Source: Lutraria lutraria (taxonomy: Eukaryota; Mollusca; Bivalvia; Venerida; Mactridae). Taken from it: a DNA stretch of 64,000 nt. The stretch is from contig OZ026837.1 of assembly GCA_964023205.1 (NCBI GenBank), forward strand, positions 11,137,479 through 11,201,478, given 5' to 3'. The translations under genes and the position numbers were made by a program. Each line of letters starts with the position of its first letter. Position 1 is the stretch's first letter. Of this stretch, positions 46,916 through 59,770 are shown piece after piece. The notes beneath the pieces were generated by a model that saw only the letters and a program-made list of their open reading frames with translations, was not told the origin of the DNA and did not search any database.

Positions 46916-46945
46916 ATACCCCGAACTCTCTGGAGACCTGTAATA

Positions 46946-48502
46946 TGTGTCGGTTCAATGACATGTGATAGGCTAGAATATAGCTCCTCATGCTTAAGCC
47001 ACAGATCTTGATCCGGTTTTTATCACCGAACAGATCTCTCTCTTGAAAGAATACCAATGGGACGCCATTTTGTTTTCCGTTCATTTTACACTTATTGTTA
47101 TACAGTCATATTTCCGTTTTCGTAAATAATTCACTGTTTTGTAGGAGACATGTGCAAGATACAACCTTGGAAGTATCGCTTACTTCCCCATAAAAAGTTT
47201 CTATTAACCAAACTAATCCTATTTATTCTGCCGATCCTAGACTTTTTTCGGTCACGGTCAATCTTTATCTTTCGATAATTTGACCCCCCCCCCCCCCCCC
47301 CCCCCCCCGACAATGTACATTTATATTTTTGCCTTATGCATGTTTACACTTTGCAAGTGAGATATTTTAACTGTCAAAGCTGAATAATTACACGGTCGCT
47401 GAATGGGTATGAATTTAGCTTCGAATCATAGTCGATAGTTCCGTTTATCTCACGGCAAAGGAATGTTCCGATATAAGTTAGATATCGGTGTAACGAAGAT
47501 TAGAATACAACTTACAAAAGTTATCGAATCTCACGGAAGCTTAAAGTAAATGCATACATTTATTGTAGTACAGCTTTGACAGTTTGATAAAATCGCTCCA
47601 TACCATAAATATCTCTGTTCTTACGATGAAACTTGTACCATTGTTCTACTATTGAATTCAAGCACGATCTCGTTCGTTGGACCACACAGTTCAAGTGTAT
47701 GCAACTTTTCAGAAAGGGAACCAAAGATGTTCTAACTATGTTTGCGACATGATGTGATTATTTCCCACCATTGTTTAACCCTGTAAATATATTATGAAAA
47801 TAAAAAGTCTCTTACTTTTCTAAAACATGTTTGTTACTAATTTTATAACTATCCGATTGAAACTAAGTGGAAGTGGCTGTATCGTGACATGACATGAATT
47901 AACAATTATCTCAGCCCTTGAAACAATTCACTGTGTGAATTGATCATTAATACTCATATTTTCCCATCAAGTTTCACATCCCTGCTTCCAGGACAATAGG
48001 TCTTATAAACAATTCAAGCATATAATATCCTCTCTTATGTTAAGGAGGATTATGTTTTACATGCTGTATATATGCACTTTTACACGAAACTCAGTCAAAC
48101 AATAAAAGAAACAAGCTGAGAAATTATCTTCCTTATTCTTATACAAATGAAATTACTGAAACCACTGTTTTTTGCAAATTGTCATACAAGCACCAAATTT
48201 TGCACATATGTTGGGAATAATATGTAGAAACGATTTAAGGCGTTGGCCAAAGTTCAAATGCCTCGGTGCAAGATGGCCGCCACATTTTCAAAATGGTCGC
48301 CAAATATTTTTTCAATCATATAACTTTTTATCAAAACTCCCAAACCAACGAATTATACTATCTTAGCTCATTTTCATAACATGTTCAGTATGTTTATACA
48401 TATAATTATATATTAAGTAAATCCAAACGAAATTGTAAAATGCGCCCCCCCCCCCCCCCCTCTCTGATAGTAGTCGTATATGGAACGTGACTTATTTGCA
48501 GT
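46946..48502. other. No gene; homopolymer C runs
   Basis: C runs of 25 (47284-47308) and 16 (48445-48460) are present. CAAGATGGCCGCCA near 48268 is a phrase common in animal repeats. A 64-residue frame there is not called. Confidence 0.4.
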
Positions 48503-48760
48503 TTAATGAATACATAATAAAAAAACGTTAATTGTTCCAGGATAGAAGTCATCCGGATTCATTGGGAGGCGGGCTATTGCTGTTTCGACAATTTCATGCA
48601 TCGGAAACAAACTGAAGTCTTTTGCTTTACCAAACTTCACCCAAATAGTGTCAGTATTGATATCTTTGAAAACTGACACTGAAAGAACTATCATTTCTGT
48701 GTCAGAACCCCTCACCATGTGCTTTTTCAAGCCGTTATCCACAACGTAGTTCATATGCAA
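48503..48760 (-). pseudogene. Remnant of the same uncharacterised family (DTD-V-LSV domain)
   Basis: The minus-strand frame reads KHMVRGSDTEMIVLSVSVF then IWVKFGKAKDFSLFPMHEI. It resembles, from memory, a 'DTDVVVLAV ... LW-FG-GK ... IP-HEI' block found in large uncharacterised coral and bivalve proteins. In those proteins it lies downstream of the type of segment seen at 8768-9192. It is short, starts from a chance codon and has no intact flanks, so I take it as debris of a repetitive family. Confidence is limited by the absence of a search. Confidence 0.35.
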
Positions 48761-51700
48761 AATATCCTAGTGTCAGTTTCTTAATGGGTGCATGGGGTCA
48801 ATAACTGTTATGTAGTGCTCAGTGTTGCTTATCACTTTTTGGTCTTTAGTCGCAAATATAGTATCAGGTGCTTTAATCTGGAACCAAATTCAGAAGCTCC
48901 GTTGTGTTATTATCCACCTTAAAAGGTTTTGTCAGTTACTTGAAATTTTGTTCGAACTCATTACTAACAACTGTCTAATACCTGATCAACGAGCCGTTCT
49001 TGGCATTGCTTTTAAATTAGGAAGATAAAGATTGAACACATTCTATCCAAGAGTGTTTTAGAAAGCAGCAACCAGGAATTGGCACAAAATCTTCTGTACT
49101 GCTACATCAAATGTTTCGCAGTCCCAAAAATATTAATATTTACAAATGAAGCGCCGTAAAAAATCAGACCATCGGCAAGGGGTTCGTCTTTTGGGGTTGT
49201 CGCGATTTGCTCGAGTACTCGAAAGAGTTGCGAATTCGAATTATAGAAAATGCCATTGTTTGAAAGTGAAGGAGACTTAGTTTGTTCTTCGTGCTTTAAA
49301 ATAATCATTCAAATCGCAATGACAATTCTGGCAAGATATAAACGACGTAAAAACAGCACAGTTTGCTTTCATTGTTACTAAAGATTTCACTCCCCCAGAC
49401 GGCTTGCTTTAACTTATTGAAAGATAAAAGTATGATCAACTATTAGAGCCATATCAAGTAAATAAATAAGGACCCGAACGAACATAATTTATATAGACTG
49501 ATGCAAAAATAGAGGGAACAAGTTTATTCAGTACTTTCCGGTATAATATACAATTTGCTTCTCTATATGATTGGACAAATATAATAGTAATTATCTGGAG
49601 TGTAAGATCCTGGTTCGAAAACTAAATCTGAGAACATATCTTTTCTTGTATGTCAGACCAGTCTTTAATCGAGAGGCATTGAAGTTCACAACGGAGATTT
49701 ATCCATCCCGTATATTCACCAAATTTTAATTCATATAAAGCACACGCTGTGGTCTGGTAGGAAAGTCGTGTTCTAGAAACAGTGGATGCCAAAAAGGATT
49801 ATGTAGCAGTGCCGCTAACAACCCTGTCATAGTCTGGAAACTATACTGTTTTAAAAATTAACATAATGCAACTAACGCTTTGATTTTCATTATTTGGTTA
49901 GAATATGGTAACGTAAATGAACATTTAACATTTACAATGTAATGTTGTCAATGTTTTAAATAGATATTCAGGGTATTTAGATCTATTTAACATCGATGAT
50001 GCATAATCGATGTATATATTACAAACCTAAGACACCAACTAAGAAGAATTCTGATGAAATAAAGCTTATAATCTATACATGAGTATTATTAACAATAGAA
50101 TATTTACTAAAATAGGAGATAATTTTGATAGTGTTTATTTTCGATTTCTGAAAGATGGTGTCTCTTGTACATCGTGCTAGAATCAATCTGGAGTCAAATT
50201 GAAGGACTAATGAGCTTAATATTAGTTTCACTAATTAAACATAACATTAGAATGCATACAATTATGATAAGCAAGGTTATATGTATCAAGGAACTTCGTG
50301 CATTCTGTTTTGACAACACCAAACTTATGGTGCGAGTCCCCAGAAAGACCTGCCAGTGTCATAATTTTGAGCTCGTCTTCTGTGTAAAACTCCTCTACCA
50401 GAACCACTGAACTGTGAATGATGCCAACTGCCATGTACTGTTTACATCTAACATAAAGTGTTTGAATGCAAGGGCAATAATTGTCTCGAAAAGCTGACCT
50501 CATTTATTCAATGTGTTTCATTTATGTGTAGTAACCAAGCAGGAGGGCTGCTAAAAAAAGGTAACAAAGAAACGTTAATATTCTGCTTGGTGCCGTTGAC
50601 AATCGATTACAAAATACAATAATCTCTGAAGAATACTTTTTTGTCATGTTTGAATGTGTTTCTATGTGTGTAAGGGGTTGTCATGTGTTCACGAGTATGA
50701 TGGTGTTCACATGCGTGTTTGTGTGTGCGCACTTCGATTGTTAATGAATGAAATGTGTATTGTTTGTACTATTTATAATACTTGTTTTACTTATCATCAT
50801 TATTATTATAATGTAAATCTTCATAATTGGAGGCAATAACTAGATATATAGTATACCTTTGTTGTAAAAGTTGCTAACACAATCGAAGATTAGCACCTTA
50901 TATTAACAAATGGCAATGGTTTGCTTGTTTGTCCAATTCACGTAGCTTTTTTGTTGATAACGACTATTATAATATGACATTTTATGTATATTATACAAAA
51001 AAACTTATTTGTATATATTTGCATATTTAACCCCTAATTAATTATTTGTAGCTTAACTCAAGTTATTTGTTTTGTTATTATTGGCGGTGTTATATATCTG
51101 CGGTGTGAATTATTGGCATGTTTTAAATTGGCTGAAACCTGTCAACCGCCAAAATAGCGAACATTAAACCACTGCCAAAATTCCAACGTATACAGTATCA
51201 TAAACCATGCTTCCTACGCCGTAATAAATCTATCTAACTACCAATGGAAAATAACAAAGTGGAGACAATTCCGTTGAAATCATTGAGTCAAAATTATTTT
51301 AATCATCTCCCTTGTATTAATGAAAAACTTCATTTTGCTTCAGCACGCATTCTGTGGATTTAAGTTTGTAATTTCTGTGTTTATGTAAATAAATAATTGC
51401 ATTCATGATTTTCGATTTTATAACTAGTACTTATCATTCGACTGTATCTACTTTCATAAACCGAACAAAATGTAATTAAGTAACATTTATATCTATACAG
51501 TTCTTCATTTAGATTTTCAAAGTGTCTCAGATTTCATTCGATTTCACTAGCGTTTCACTTGTAAACATTGCACTAAATGAAATTGTTTTAATCATCATTA
51601 ACTCTTTTAAATTCGCAGATTCGGTTACTAAAATATTCGCTATTATCTTTCATTAGAACACCAAGTGCAGCTCTTAATTATAATTTTACATCAATTCGTA

Positions 51701-53726
51701 GAACGCAATTAGATAATATTTTGTGATTAAACACCATTTTCAAGATTTTCAACACCATTAAATATAGTGTTGAATGTTAAACATACTTTACGTGTACCAT
51801 TTATATAATACAAAAACGTCATACTAACTTATCAAGGAAATGGGATGAACTTAAAAAACGAAATTGATTATATTTTCTCATTCATATAGAGTCACTGATT
51901 AATGATATTTTTTCACACATGTTACAGGTTTAAAATCTGAATTTATTCACGAGCACCACAATAATTGCCTTCATCGTTTCAAAACCAAACAAATGAGTCA
52001 GACGTCTATGGTTTTGTGTGCATGTTTAAGGTACAATGTCCATATTAAATGCATGTACCTAAAAAATGTCTTGCAATTCCGCAGGACAAATCATAAAAAC
52101 TATTTCTCATTAATACTGAGTCATTGGTTTAAGACAAATTCACATTTATGTTTAAGGTGTACATTCGGTACTCATAAACCGTTACAATGACTTGGTGTTC
52201 CTCAGGAACAAGAATAAGGAGGAGGAGGAAGATACAACATACATTTTTTTAAAATCATTTTAGCGTTGTTGAAATATCCAGAGAATCATCTCTGAATATC
52301 AAAACAATAACAAACGCACCGGCATCAAGTTCACAATCACTTAATTTCAGTTTCATCTTCGTCAAATGTCTCGTAATTTGTTATTAATGTGCATCATTCC
52401 GTTGTTCCATTTTGAGCTTTTTATGGACAGTAAAGACCAGAATACAACCAAATTCATTTAGGTTTAACTACATTCTATCGTGAATAGCCGACTGAGGATA
52501 ATTATGTATGTAATAATGAGAAACAGATCGTACTGGTATGTAACCCAGGCGCACTTGTTTGATGAATATCTGAAAAACATGACAAATTGTTGATAAATAC
52601 TGTATGAAACGATAGAAGTGGAAATATTAATTTTATGGCAATAATTGCTGTTTAAAATTATTTCAATCTTCGTTAAGGCCATAATATTGATCATATTATG
52701 TTTAAGACACATCAGAAAGATGTTTCTTATTCTCGGTAATCAATCAATTATTGCATTATTCCAAGACTACTTCAAACATTTATTATGGACACACAAGGAA
52801 AGTCTCCTATTGGCTTCATTCAATTTGAATGAACATTTCTTTAGATATGTTGGACTTAATTCTTTAATTTCATATATGATACAAGAAATTCAACTGATTT
52901 ATGGAGATGTTGAATTGCCAAACTTTCTCTCTTTGGCGCATGCAGTTCAGATATTTATTATGACTTGCAACCATTTTATATTGTTGAGGGAGCAGATCGT
53001 AATTTTGTTTACCTAAAATAGAAAATGACATCGGGTCTGAGTTGCTTAAAAAGTTTTACTTTGAACTTAAAGAGCATGAACTTTGTCTACATTGTGCAAC
53101 TGGTTCCTTTCCTATGGGATTATCGCAGATAAGAAACATCTCTGGCATTTTGATATCTTTCAAAATCGGTGCTAACTGTCTGATGAATTCATGAAAATCC
53201 AGACTCAAAGAGTATGTCGTTATTTAAGACAATTATTTAAATTCATTTTACGAACACAATTTGTTGCTAAAATTTTAGCTAGTAAACATTATCATATCAG
53301 AAACAGCTTAGTCTATTTATAACAAATCAGTTAGACGTACGTTATCAATGTTTCTGTGTCATATGTTTAGATCTTATCTGTCACAATGATTTATTTCCCA
53401 TCAGAATTTCTCTAATTGGCAGGAAATGTCAGTACAAGGAAAATATTTCCTGTTCCGACAATATAATCAGGCGTTACTTGATTTTATTCATGGAGAATGT
53501 TAACACAGGGTAGCTTTGATCATCTGCGACGATTGTTATGCTATAGAAGACGAAATGCATAGACATGTCAGCTACGTTAATTCCATTTTCTGTTGTGTCA
53601 TACGTATTTGAATAGTACTCTGTGCATTAATGTATTACAGTCGATCGAGGGATACCAATTCTCATGTATTTTGTAAAATATGCAGGATACGCTGCATTCA
53701 AGTAAGTCGATACGTCTTATTTTTTG
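48761..53726. other. AT-rich, no supported gene
   Basis: Several open frames were inspected: 49102-49308 minus, 50231-50503 minus (containing VLVEEFYTEDELKIMTLAGL) and 52645-53016 plus (123 residues). None shows a recognisable domain, signal peptide with a plausible gene structure, or strong splice sites. The 50231-50503 frame looks the most protein-like and may be an isolated exon or remnant. Confidence 0.3.
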
Positions 53727-53982
53727 CAAGTGGTTTATGTCGCTGACTTCAAATTATTGTAACCTCTCACTCACTGATATAAGGTCGTGGGTTCGAGCAT
53801 GCGTTTTTATGAGGCAAATTAGGCAGTTGCTTACGGAGTGGGTGTCTAGTACTGGTTCTTTCCAGGAACAATGATTAGATGACGGATAGGTGAACTGTCC
53901 GCCTCATATCTATCAATCATATGACTCTGACCGTTGTACAGGTGCGTAAAACTCAAACAAACAAAGAAACAAACAAACATCT
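53727..53982 (+). mobile_element. tRNA-derived SINE, plus strand
   Basis: The head includes GTGGTTTATGTCGCTGACTT and the B-box-like GTGGGTTCGAGCATG. The body holds GCAGTTGCTTACGGAGTGGG and TAGTACTGGTTCTTTCCAGG, then GTGAACTGTCCGCCTCATAT. The copy ends GTAAAACTC followed by an AAAC-rich simple tail (53956-53981). It is the same family as 16919-17132. Confidence 0.8.
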
Positions 53983-55139
53983 TTTTTTAAATGATAGCAA
54001 ATACATATATTAATTCGACAAGATATCATCAGTACGAGTATGTGTACATATGTAAAGTTTCAATGAATCACAAAATACTGATACTTAGAGAAAGAATCGT
54101 CCGGTACTGTAACATGAAGACAGCCTCACGTGACCACGTTTTCTATATTGCTGTTAACTAACCCAAACATCAGAACTTACACTTGCATACGCAATTACAT
54201 AATTAGTTTTTGTTTGATAATTAAATGATATCTACCAGACAAATCCAAAGAATATTTATCTCTGATAAACATATATATTATCACTTATTATATGAATGTA
54301 GCTTTGAAGCCAACACGTGTAATCTGTTTTATGTCGTGTTATATCCCGTGTAAAACAACCACGTTGCTTTGTATATTTAGTCTTCCGTAATATCCTCAGA
54401 AAAATATATCAAATAGAGATAAGTGCCATTATTGTAAATACCGTGCCATCATTATTCCTTAGATATCATTGTGAAACAATCTGACGACTGCATCGAATGG
54501 AATATTTAAAGTATCAAATTGGTCGAATGCCGTTTCAATGATGCTTAATAGTTGTCTGTTTATTCAAAATTGAATTGTCTAAAGATCTGAGAATTCAGTG
54601 AAGGGTTGTGTTTATTCACCAACAAACAAACAGACGTCATTGCTATCTGGTACTTGTATTGAGTAATTTCTCGTTAAAAGTGGATAATAAAGATGAAATT
54701 TAAATAATTTTCCATAATTACCTAATTATAACATTACGAAGCAACCAAAGTTGGATTAAACATAAAATTGTACAGCAAAAATAAACCTAAAATTGATTTG
54801 CTCGAAAGATCAAGACTGTTTGACTTTGATTAAAAAAATAGTTTGTCATAACAATAAAAGACCTTCATTATACACTTGTGGCCACTTCATACAAGTTGCA
54901 CAGAAGGTATTGACTTTTGTTAAATTGAATAACTCATGTTGTATCCAACCCTAATGATTTTGGGATTGGATGGTTTGGAAAAGTAAAATTTAACAAATTT
55001 TGTCTTCAGTGCCTCATCGTTAATCGTTCAGTACTGCATGTAATTCATGTCCCCTGCCAGCACCTATCATTGAAATGTCAGCTGATGTTGATACAACAGC
55101 ATCTGTCTGGAGTTTTTAATGATGATAGATTTGTCTAAA
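53983..55139. other. AT-rich stretch, nothing recognised
   Basis: No gene or clear repeat was found. A 3' part with ACTTGTGGCCACTTCATACA (54874) may belong to a dispersed repeat. Confidence 0.35.
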
Positions 55140-55149
55140 TGAGCGAGTC

Positions 55150-55690
55150 AGCTGAAATTATCATCCGGAAACTATATTCTATTTTTAGTAACAGTGACAT
55201 AGATATTTGATACTTTGACCCCATATGCAATCCCACTCTAGGTTATCCGTATGCTACCAAAGTACCAACTTACATTCAAATCTATCGACCCGTACTGAAG
55301 TTATCATACGGAAACCAAATTTATATTTTTATTAACAGTGACCTAGATATTAGACCTATTGGCCCCAAATGCAATTACACTTTAGGTTATCCCCTAATAT
55401 GTCCATAAACCACATTTCATTGAAATCCATTACCCCGAACTGAAGTTATTATCCGAAAACTATTTTTTATTTTCAGTACGTGTAACAGTGACCTAGATAT
55501 TTGACCAATCAACTCCAAATACAATCCGATTCTAAGTTATCCCATAAGCTATCAAATTATCAATGTACCAACTTTCATTGAAGTGCATCACCCCTAACTG
55601 AAGTTATAATCCGGAAACCACTTCGGACAGACAAACGGGTGGATGGGCATCGACAATTACTTTAGTCCCCTCCTGTACAGCTGGGGACCA
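55150..55690 (+). repeat. ~145-bp diverged tandem repeat, 3-4 units
   Basis: TGAAGTTATNATCCGGAAAC-type starts occur at 55152, 55297, 55441 and 55599. Each of the first three is followed by AACAGTGACCTAGATATTTG or a close variant and by an AGGTTATCCC-like phrase. The array ends with GGACAGACAAACGGGTGGAT and CCTCCTGTACAGCTGGGGAC. From memory such units are widespread in bivalve genomes. No coding capacity. Confidence 0.75.
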
Positions 55691-56937
55691 ACAAGCAGAC
55701 TATTATCTGTGGCCTTATCGGACCAACGGTCTATCTAAATACTTTATATTGATCAACGTTTCGTCTATAATTTCTTTCGTCGTCCAAAGGTCTTCTGCAA
55801 CATAATTGCAAAACGATAAAACTCTTTTTGCTAGCTTACAATGTGACGTTTAAATAATTTCCGTCGTCTGTCATTTAATGTCAGTAAATACCTGTTGTAA
55901 TTAAAGAGTGCAGTAATGGAAAATCAATTATGGTAACATAAGGAATATTGTACAAGGTCAGCACGCGACCGTCTACTTTCCTGAAATGTCAGAACGTTAA
56001 TAGTGTCTTTATATGAAAAATAATACGTTACCAGTTCCGTGTTTAGTAGATTGCGTATATGTTTGGACCAGTCGTTTCAGCGATGGATATGTGATCGGGG
56101 AAGTTGGAAGTCCGAGATACGAGAAGTTTAATTTGAAATATTTTTCTTAATTTGTAATGCCACGTGATGATGCTGACGGTATTCCAACTAATTAGACTGC
56201 TTTGTGACGGCGAGACATTTTTTCGACTTGGCTCCGTCCCGCACAGTCTAACAAAGATCTGCATATTTGTGTGCGGAAAATCCCCAATTAAAACCCGTTG
56301 GGCACGATAACTACACTATCTGTGACCAAAGTGAACCATTCCGTGGGTAGAAAACACGTTTCTATACTCATATGAGTATAAATTATTCTGAAATATGCAT
56401 TAATTATTTGTTTCTCACCACTATTTCCCAAACTGAAAACGAAACTGACGTAATGGCGGTAAAATGCCAGTGTCATGGTAAACATTGCCTACTCTCAAAA
56501 ATTCGCTTCGCAATAATTCAAGTACAAGTTTAAATAAGCTGGCATATTGTCAACGAAACGTTGGCAAGTTAAACTTAAATCAACTTTCGTTAAATCTAGG
56601 TACTCATTATAAAGATCGATTTAGAATTAAACTGTCCGATGGTATTTGTATACCGAGTGTAACTGGATGTGGCTAAAGTCCGTTCGAACCGGGTTTTTTC
56701 ACGCGACGTAAAATTTAAGTTTAATATTTCAAATTTGACATTTAGTTTAAACAATATTTTATTCCTAAAGACATACAAGACAATTAATACATAGGAAAAT
56801 GACATATCGGATTGGAAAACAAGTTTACTTTAACTTATGTAAATTCCGTTCCGTATGGTATTTGTGAATTAAACATACATACATTTGTATTAGTGTAATG
56901 ATACAGTATCTAAAATTTGACATTTAACACAGACTTT
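55691..56937. other. No gene recognised
   Basis: Frames of 63-73 residues were inspected on both strands and show no motif. Confidence 0.3.
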
Positions 56938-57324
56938 TTACAGCACATTCACATAGGATATTGTTATTTCTATCGATTTAAAGTCCCATAAGCTTATAAA
57001 TGTATTGGTCCTAATAGTTTCTGTTTGTTCTAGAACAGAGGAATCCGGTGTGTTTTCCTCCCGTGCATACTTTATAACAAGAAATTTTTTTTCCAAAACC
57101 ACTATCGTATTTTTTTCAATATCATTGAAATAAATACTATTTATTTGAATTTCCGCACGTAAATATGCAGATGTTTGTAAGGCTGAGAGGATGGCCTTTC
57201 CGAATTCGTCCACGAAAATCGGCCAACCGGAAAGCCGAATTAGTAGGGCTGATGCTGGCGGCTGATTACGGCATCTAATTAGGAGAGTTAGTGCTGATGC
57301 AACTGTCCTGTCGGAGGTTAAAAA
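56938..57324 (-). CDS. Weak candidate exon, unrecognised
   Basis: A minus-strand frame is open from 57324 to a TAA at 56938-56940 (128 codons) without any ATG. It is preceded by a possible acceptor (TTTTTAACCTCCGACAG). The first third is GC-richer than its surroundings and internally repetitive (ASALTLLIRCR then ASALLIRLSG); the rest reads like ordinary protein. It could be a terminal exon, a repeat-derived frame or chance. Confidence 0.2.
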   Translation of the reverse strand, partial: FLTSDRTVASALTLLIRCRNQPPASALLIRLSGWPIFVDEFGKAILSALQTSAYLRAEIQINSIYFNDIEKNTIVVLEKKFLVIKYAREENTPDSSVLEQTETIRTNTFISLWDFKSIEITISYVNVL

Positions 57325-57885
57325 CTACGGAAGCGTATTTGATCTAGATTATAAAACAGTGATACTTGGTTATGTAATTAATAAGGAGGACATTTGAGCT
57401 TCAGAAAGTATTTTCATAGTAAATGCAGTGTCATGAACACAATTATATGCATGTACTTGTAGCATCTGAATCTATATGCTTGGGAAATAGTTCATGTTTG
57501 CTTTCATCCAGGTTATCAAATTAACCTCTCTCTCAAGAAAATTGCTGTTGATATTTGGACCATGTTGTCGGAAATTAAATAACGCTTAATTTAATTGTAT
57601 GTTATTGTTTCCTAGTTGTCATGTACTATGTAATGGTCGTGAAGGGGTTCATGGTCATGAACTATGTACACTTTTACTAAAAGTCGATTCAAGTGCGTTC
57701 TAAAATGTAGTCTGCACATATTCTACGCAATGAGCATTTTGCCTTTTCTATACGCCAACGAAGCATTACATTACCATATAGTATTATATAGACACAATAT
57801 AGAAAAAAGTAATTTCTTGAAAATTCAATTTCGAAATCAACTTCAATCTGAGGCTTACCCATAATACTAAGACAATATATTCAAA
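57325..57885. other. Nothing recognised
   Basis: AT-rich sequence. The phrase GGTCGTGAAGGGGTTCATGG near 57633 is part of a small imperfect repeat (TGGTCATGAACTATGTA). Confidence 0.3.
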
Positions 57886-57889
57886 ATAA

Positions 57890-58725
57890 CATCAATCTTA
57901 CACTCTTGTAGCTCACACTGTGGCCTACACCATCAGAACAAGAAATACATGTGTATACAAATTGACATCGGCATTACGCTCTTGTCGTTCCATCTGTGGC
58001 CTTCCACCATCAGAACAAGGAATACATTAAAAATATCATCAATATTATACTCATGTAGCTCACTCTGTGGCCTAACACCATCAGAACAAGAAAACATTAA
58101 AAATATCATCAATATTACATGATTGAACCTCAATTTGTGGCCTTACACCATCAGAATTAGAAATTCATTAAAAATAACATCATTTTTACACTCTTGTACC
58201 TCAAAATGTGGCACCTTATAACATAGGAACAAAAATACATTCGAAATACCCATCAATAATATATAAACTTGTAGCCCAATTTGAGGCCATATACCATTAG
58301 AACAGAAGCACGTTCGAAATAATCCACAATATCATACTCTTGTATCCCAAATTGTGGTTTAATGCATAAATACAAAAAGTACCTATGGGATAACATAAAT
58401 AACATTATCTATATATTACATCCTCGGACAAAATTACAAAAAGTATAATCAAAATAACATCAATAATATGTTCTTATCACCTTGTCTGTGGCCTTACACC
58501 ATCAGAAACAAAAAGTACATGTATTTCACCTAACAATAGCAAAAAGTACATTCCACATAACAGTATCAAATCAATAACATCAATATTGTCAATAACCCCA
58601 ATCTGCGGGTGTAGCTTGCACCGGCAAAACAGAAAGTAATTACATGTAGTTGTATAAAGATAATGGCATCCAGTTCGCACTCTAGTAGTTCAATCTGTGG
58701 CCTTGCACCATCAGAACTGAATACA
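57890..58725. repeat. ~70-bp degenerate tandem repeat at the 3' flank of the Ngaro element
   Basis: About ten or eleven units carry CTGTGGCCTTACACCATCAG, AACAAGAAATACAT and ATATCATCAATATTA with much drift. Unit lengths range from about 65 to 90 bp. The array lies just beyond the recombinase end of the retrotransposon; whether it belongs to the element is unclear. Several 64-67-residue minus-strand frames here are by-products of the repeat. Confidence 0.75.
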
Positions 58726-58818
58726 TGAGTAACATAATAAGGTAGTTTACTCCAGTTCAAAGCCTGACCCTAATTGTAAGACATACATGAAGCTGAAATT
58801 ATTTGTGACATTTGAAAA

Positions 58819-59770
58819 TTATATGGGAAGGGATCTAGGACGTATGTATTTCATATAAGCTGAAGATTTCCACCTGCCTAGTAGTTTAATTTGAGCAGGA
58901 GACATGTTAGCCTCATGCGCATGGGTTGCGCCCCCTATTCTAAATGAATGGGAAGTATAGACTCGAGGATCCAAGCCACCTGCAACCACACATGCGCGTA
59001 GAACCTTGCGAAAATATCCGGTGTTGACCTTAGACCCACATCTGTGTATGAATAACTGACCTGAACTGTTACCTACTCGCCTGAGGTATTTGTGTAAAGC
59101 AACTACCGGACAGAATTTTATGCGGCTTTGACAGGAGATAGGTATTCTACCAGACTGGCCTTGAGAGTGTTTATAATTTCTAATGGTAATAATGCAGAAA
59201 TAATCTTCCCTTCCTAACAATGGAAAGAGACATCTTCTCTGTTAATGACATTCTGGGCGCCCTTTTCACTATATGCTAATTCCCCAACTCGGAACAAACC
59301 AAAAAAAGATAGTAAAAACATAGCTCTCATCAGTAAAAAATTGAACCTGTCATGAACCACCTCTTTCAAATCGGTAATGGTGTTCTGGACATGGCACAAA
59401 GTGAAAGGGCGGCGTTTGTCTGTTTCCCTAAAACGCCTTAAGCTATGCAATAACTTCTTGATTATGAATGATTCTGAAGGAGAAGGCATATCATGTAACT
59501 TATGTATGTAGCTAAACGCTGACATATAAGATGTGATAGTAGATGGCTTGAGGCCACGAGTGTGACAAACGCCAATGAACTGAGCCAATTGCTCCGTACT
59601 GATAGGGATCAGGGGATGAACTGGGTAAAAATTATCGTGGAAAGATTTGTAAACCTGCCATGCATTCCGGTAACTCGATTTAGTGGATGGAGCTAGACAT
59701 GATTCCAGGAGGTTCAAAACATTGAAATTTAGTGCAGAGTAATCAACTCCTCTGGAACTATTGTGGGCTC
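58819..59770 (-). pseudogene. Tyrosine recombinase (YR) of the Ngaro-like element, one frameshift
   Basis: The enzyme would integrate the circular DNA intermediate. The N-terminal half (59214-59717 and a few codons upstream, overlapping the RNase H end in another frame) carries STKSSYRNAWQVYKSF, a core-binding-type domain, and the first catalytic arginine in GLFRVGELAY. After a frameshift near 59215-59220 the second half (58819-59220) carries the RNYKHSQG strand, then HSFRIGGATHA (the HxxR pair), then GRWKSSAYMKYIRP with the nucleophile tyrosine. All key residues are present, so the frameshift is the only visible damage. The start is uncertain because no ATG lies at the head. Confidence 0.85.

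Larger units (their letters stand above)
43900..46945 (-). mobile_element. L1/Tx1-like LINE, dead, minus strand
   Basis: Reading from 46945 down to 43900, an AP-type endonuclease is followed by a linker, then reverse-transcriptase segments, then a C-terminal domain, in normal LINE order. The copy is broken by frameshifts, in-frame stops, an internal deletion that removes part of the reverse-transcriptase palm, and a 501-bp MITE at 45631-46131. The phrases KGAQIRPMVALLEDNEK, FFNLENSRQTRKVI and SSGLDGLPIEFYK match the L1/Tx1 style from memory. Neither the 3' tail nor target duplications could be placed. Confidence 0.8.

Noticed and set aside
47131..47313. Glycine-run protein frame at the C25 tract
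   Set aside because: The glycines come from a homopolymer; no protein signal.
52645..53016. 123-residue membrane-like frame
   Set aside because: Hydrophobic start arises from AT-rich codons; no family, no conserved start and no splice support.
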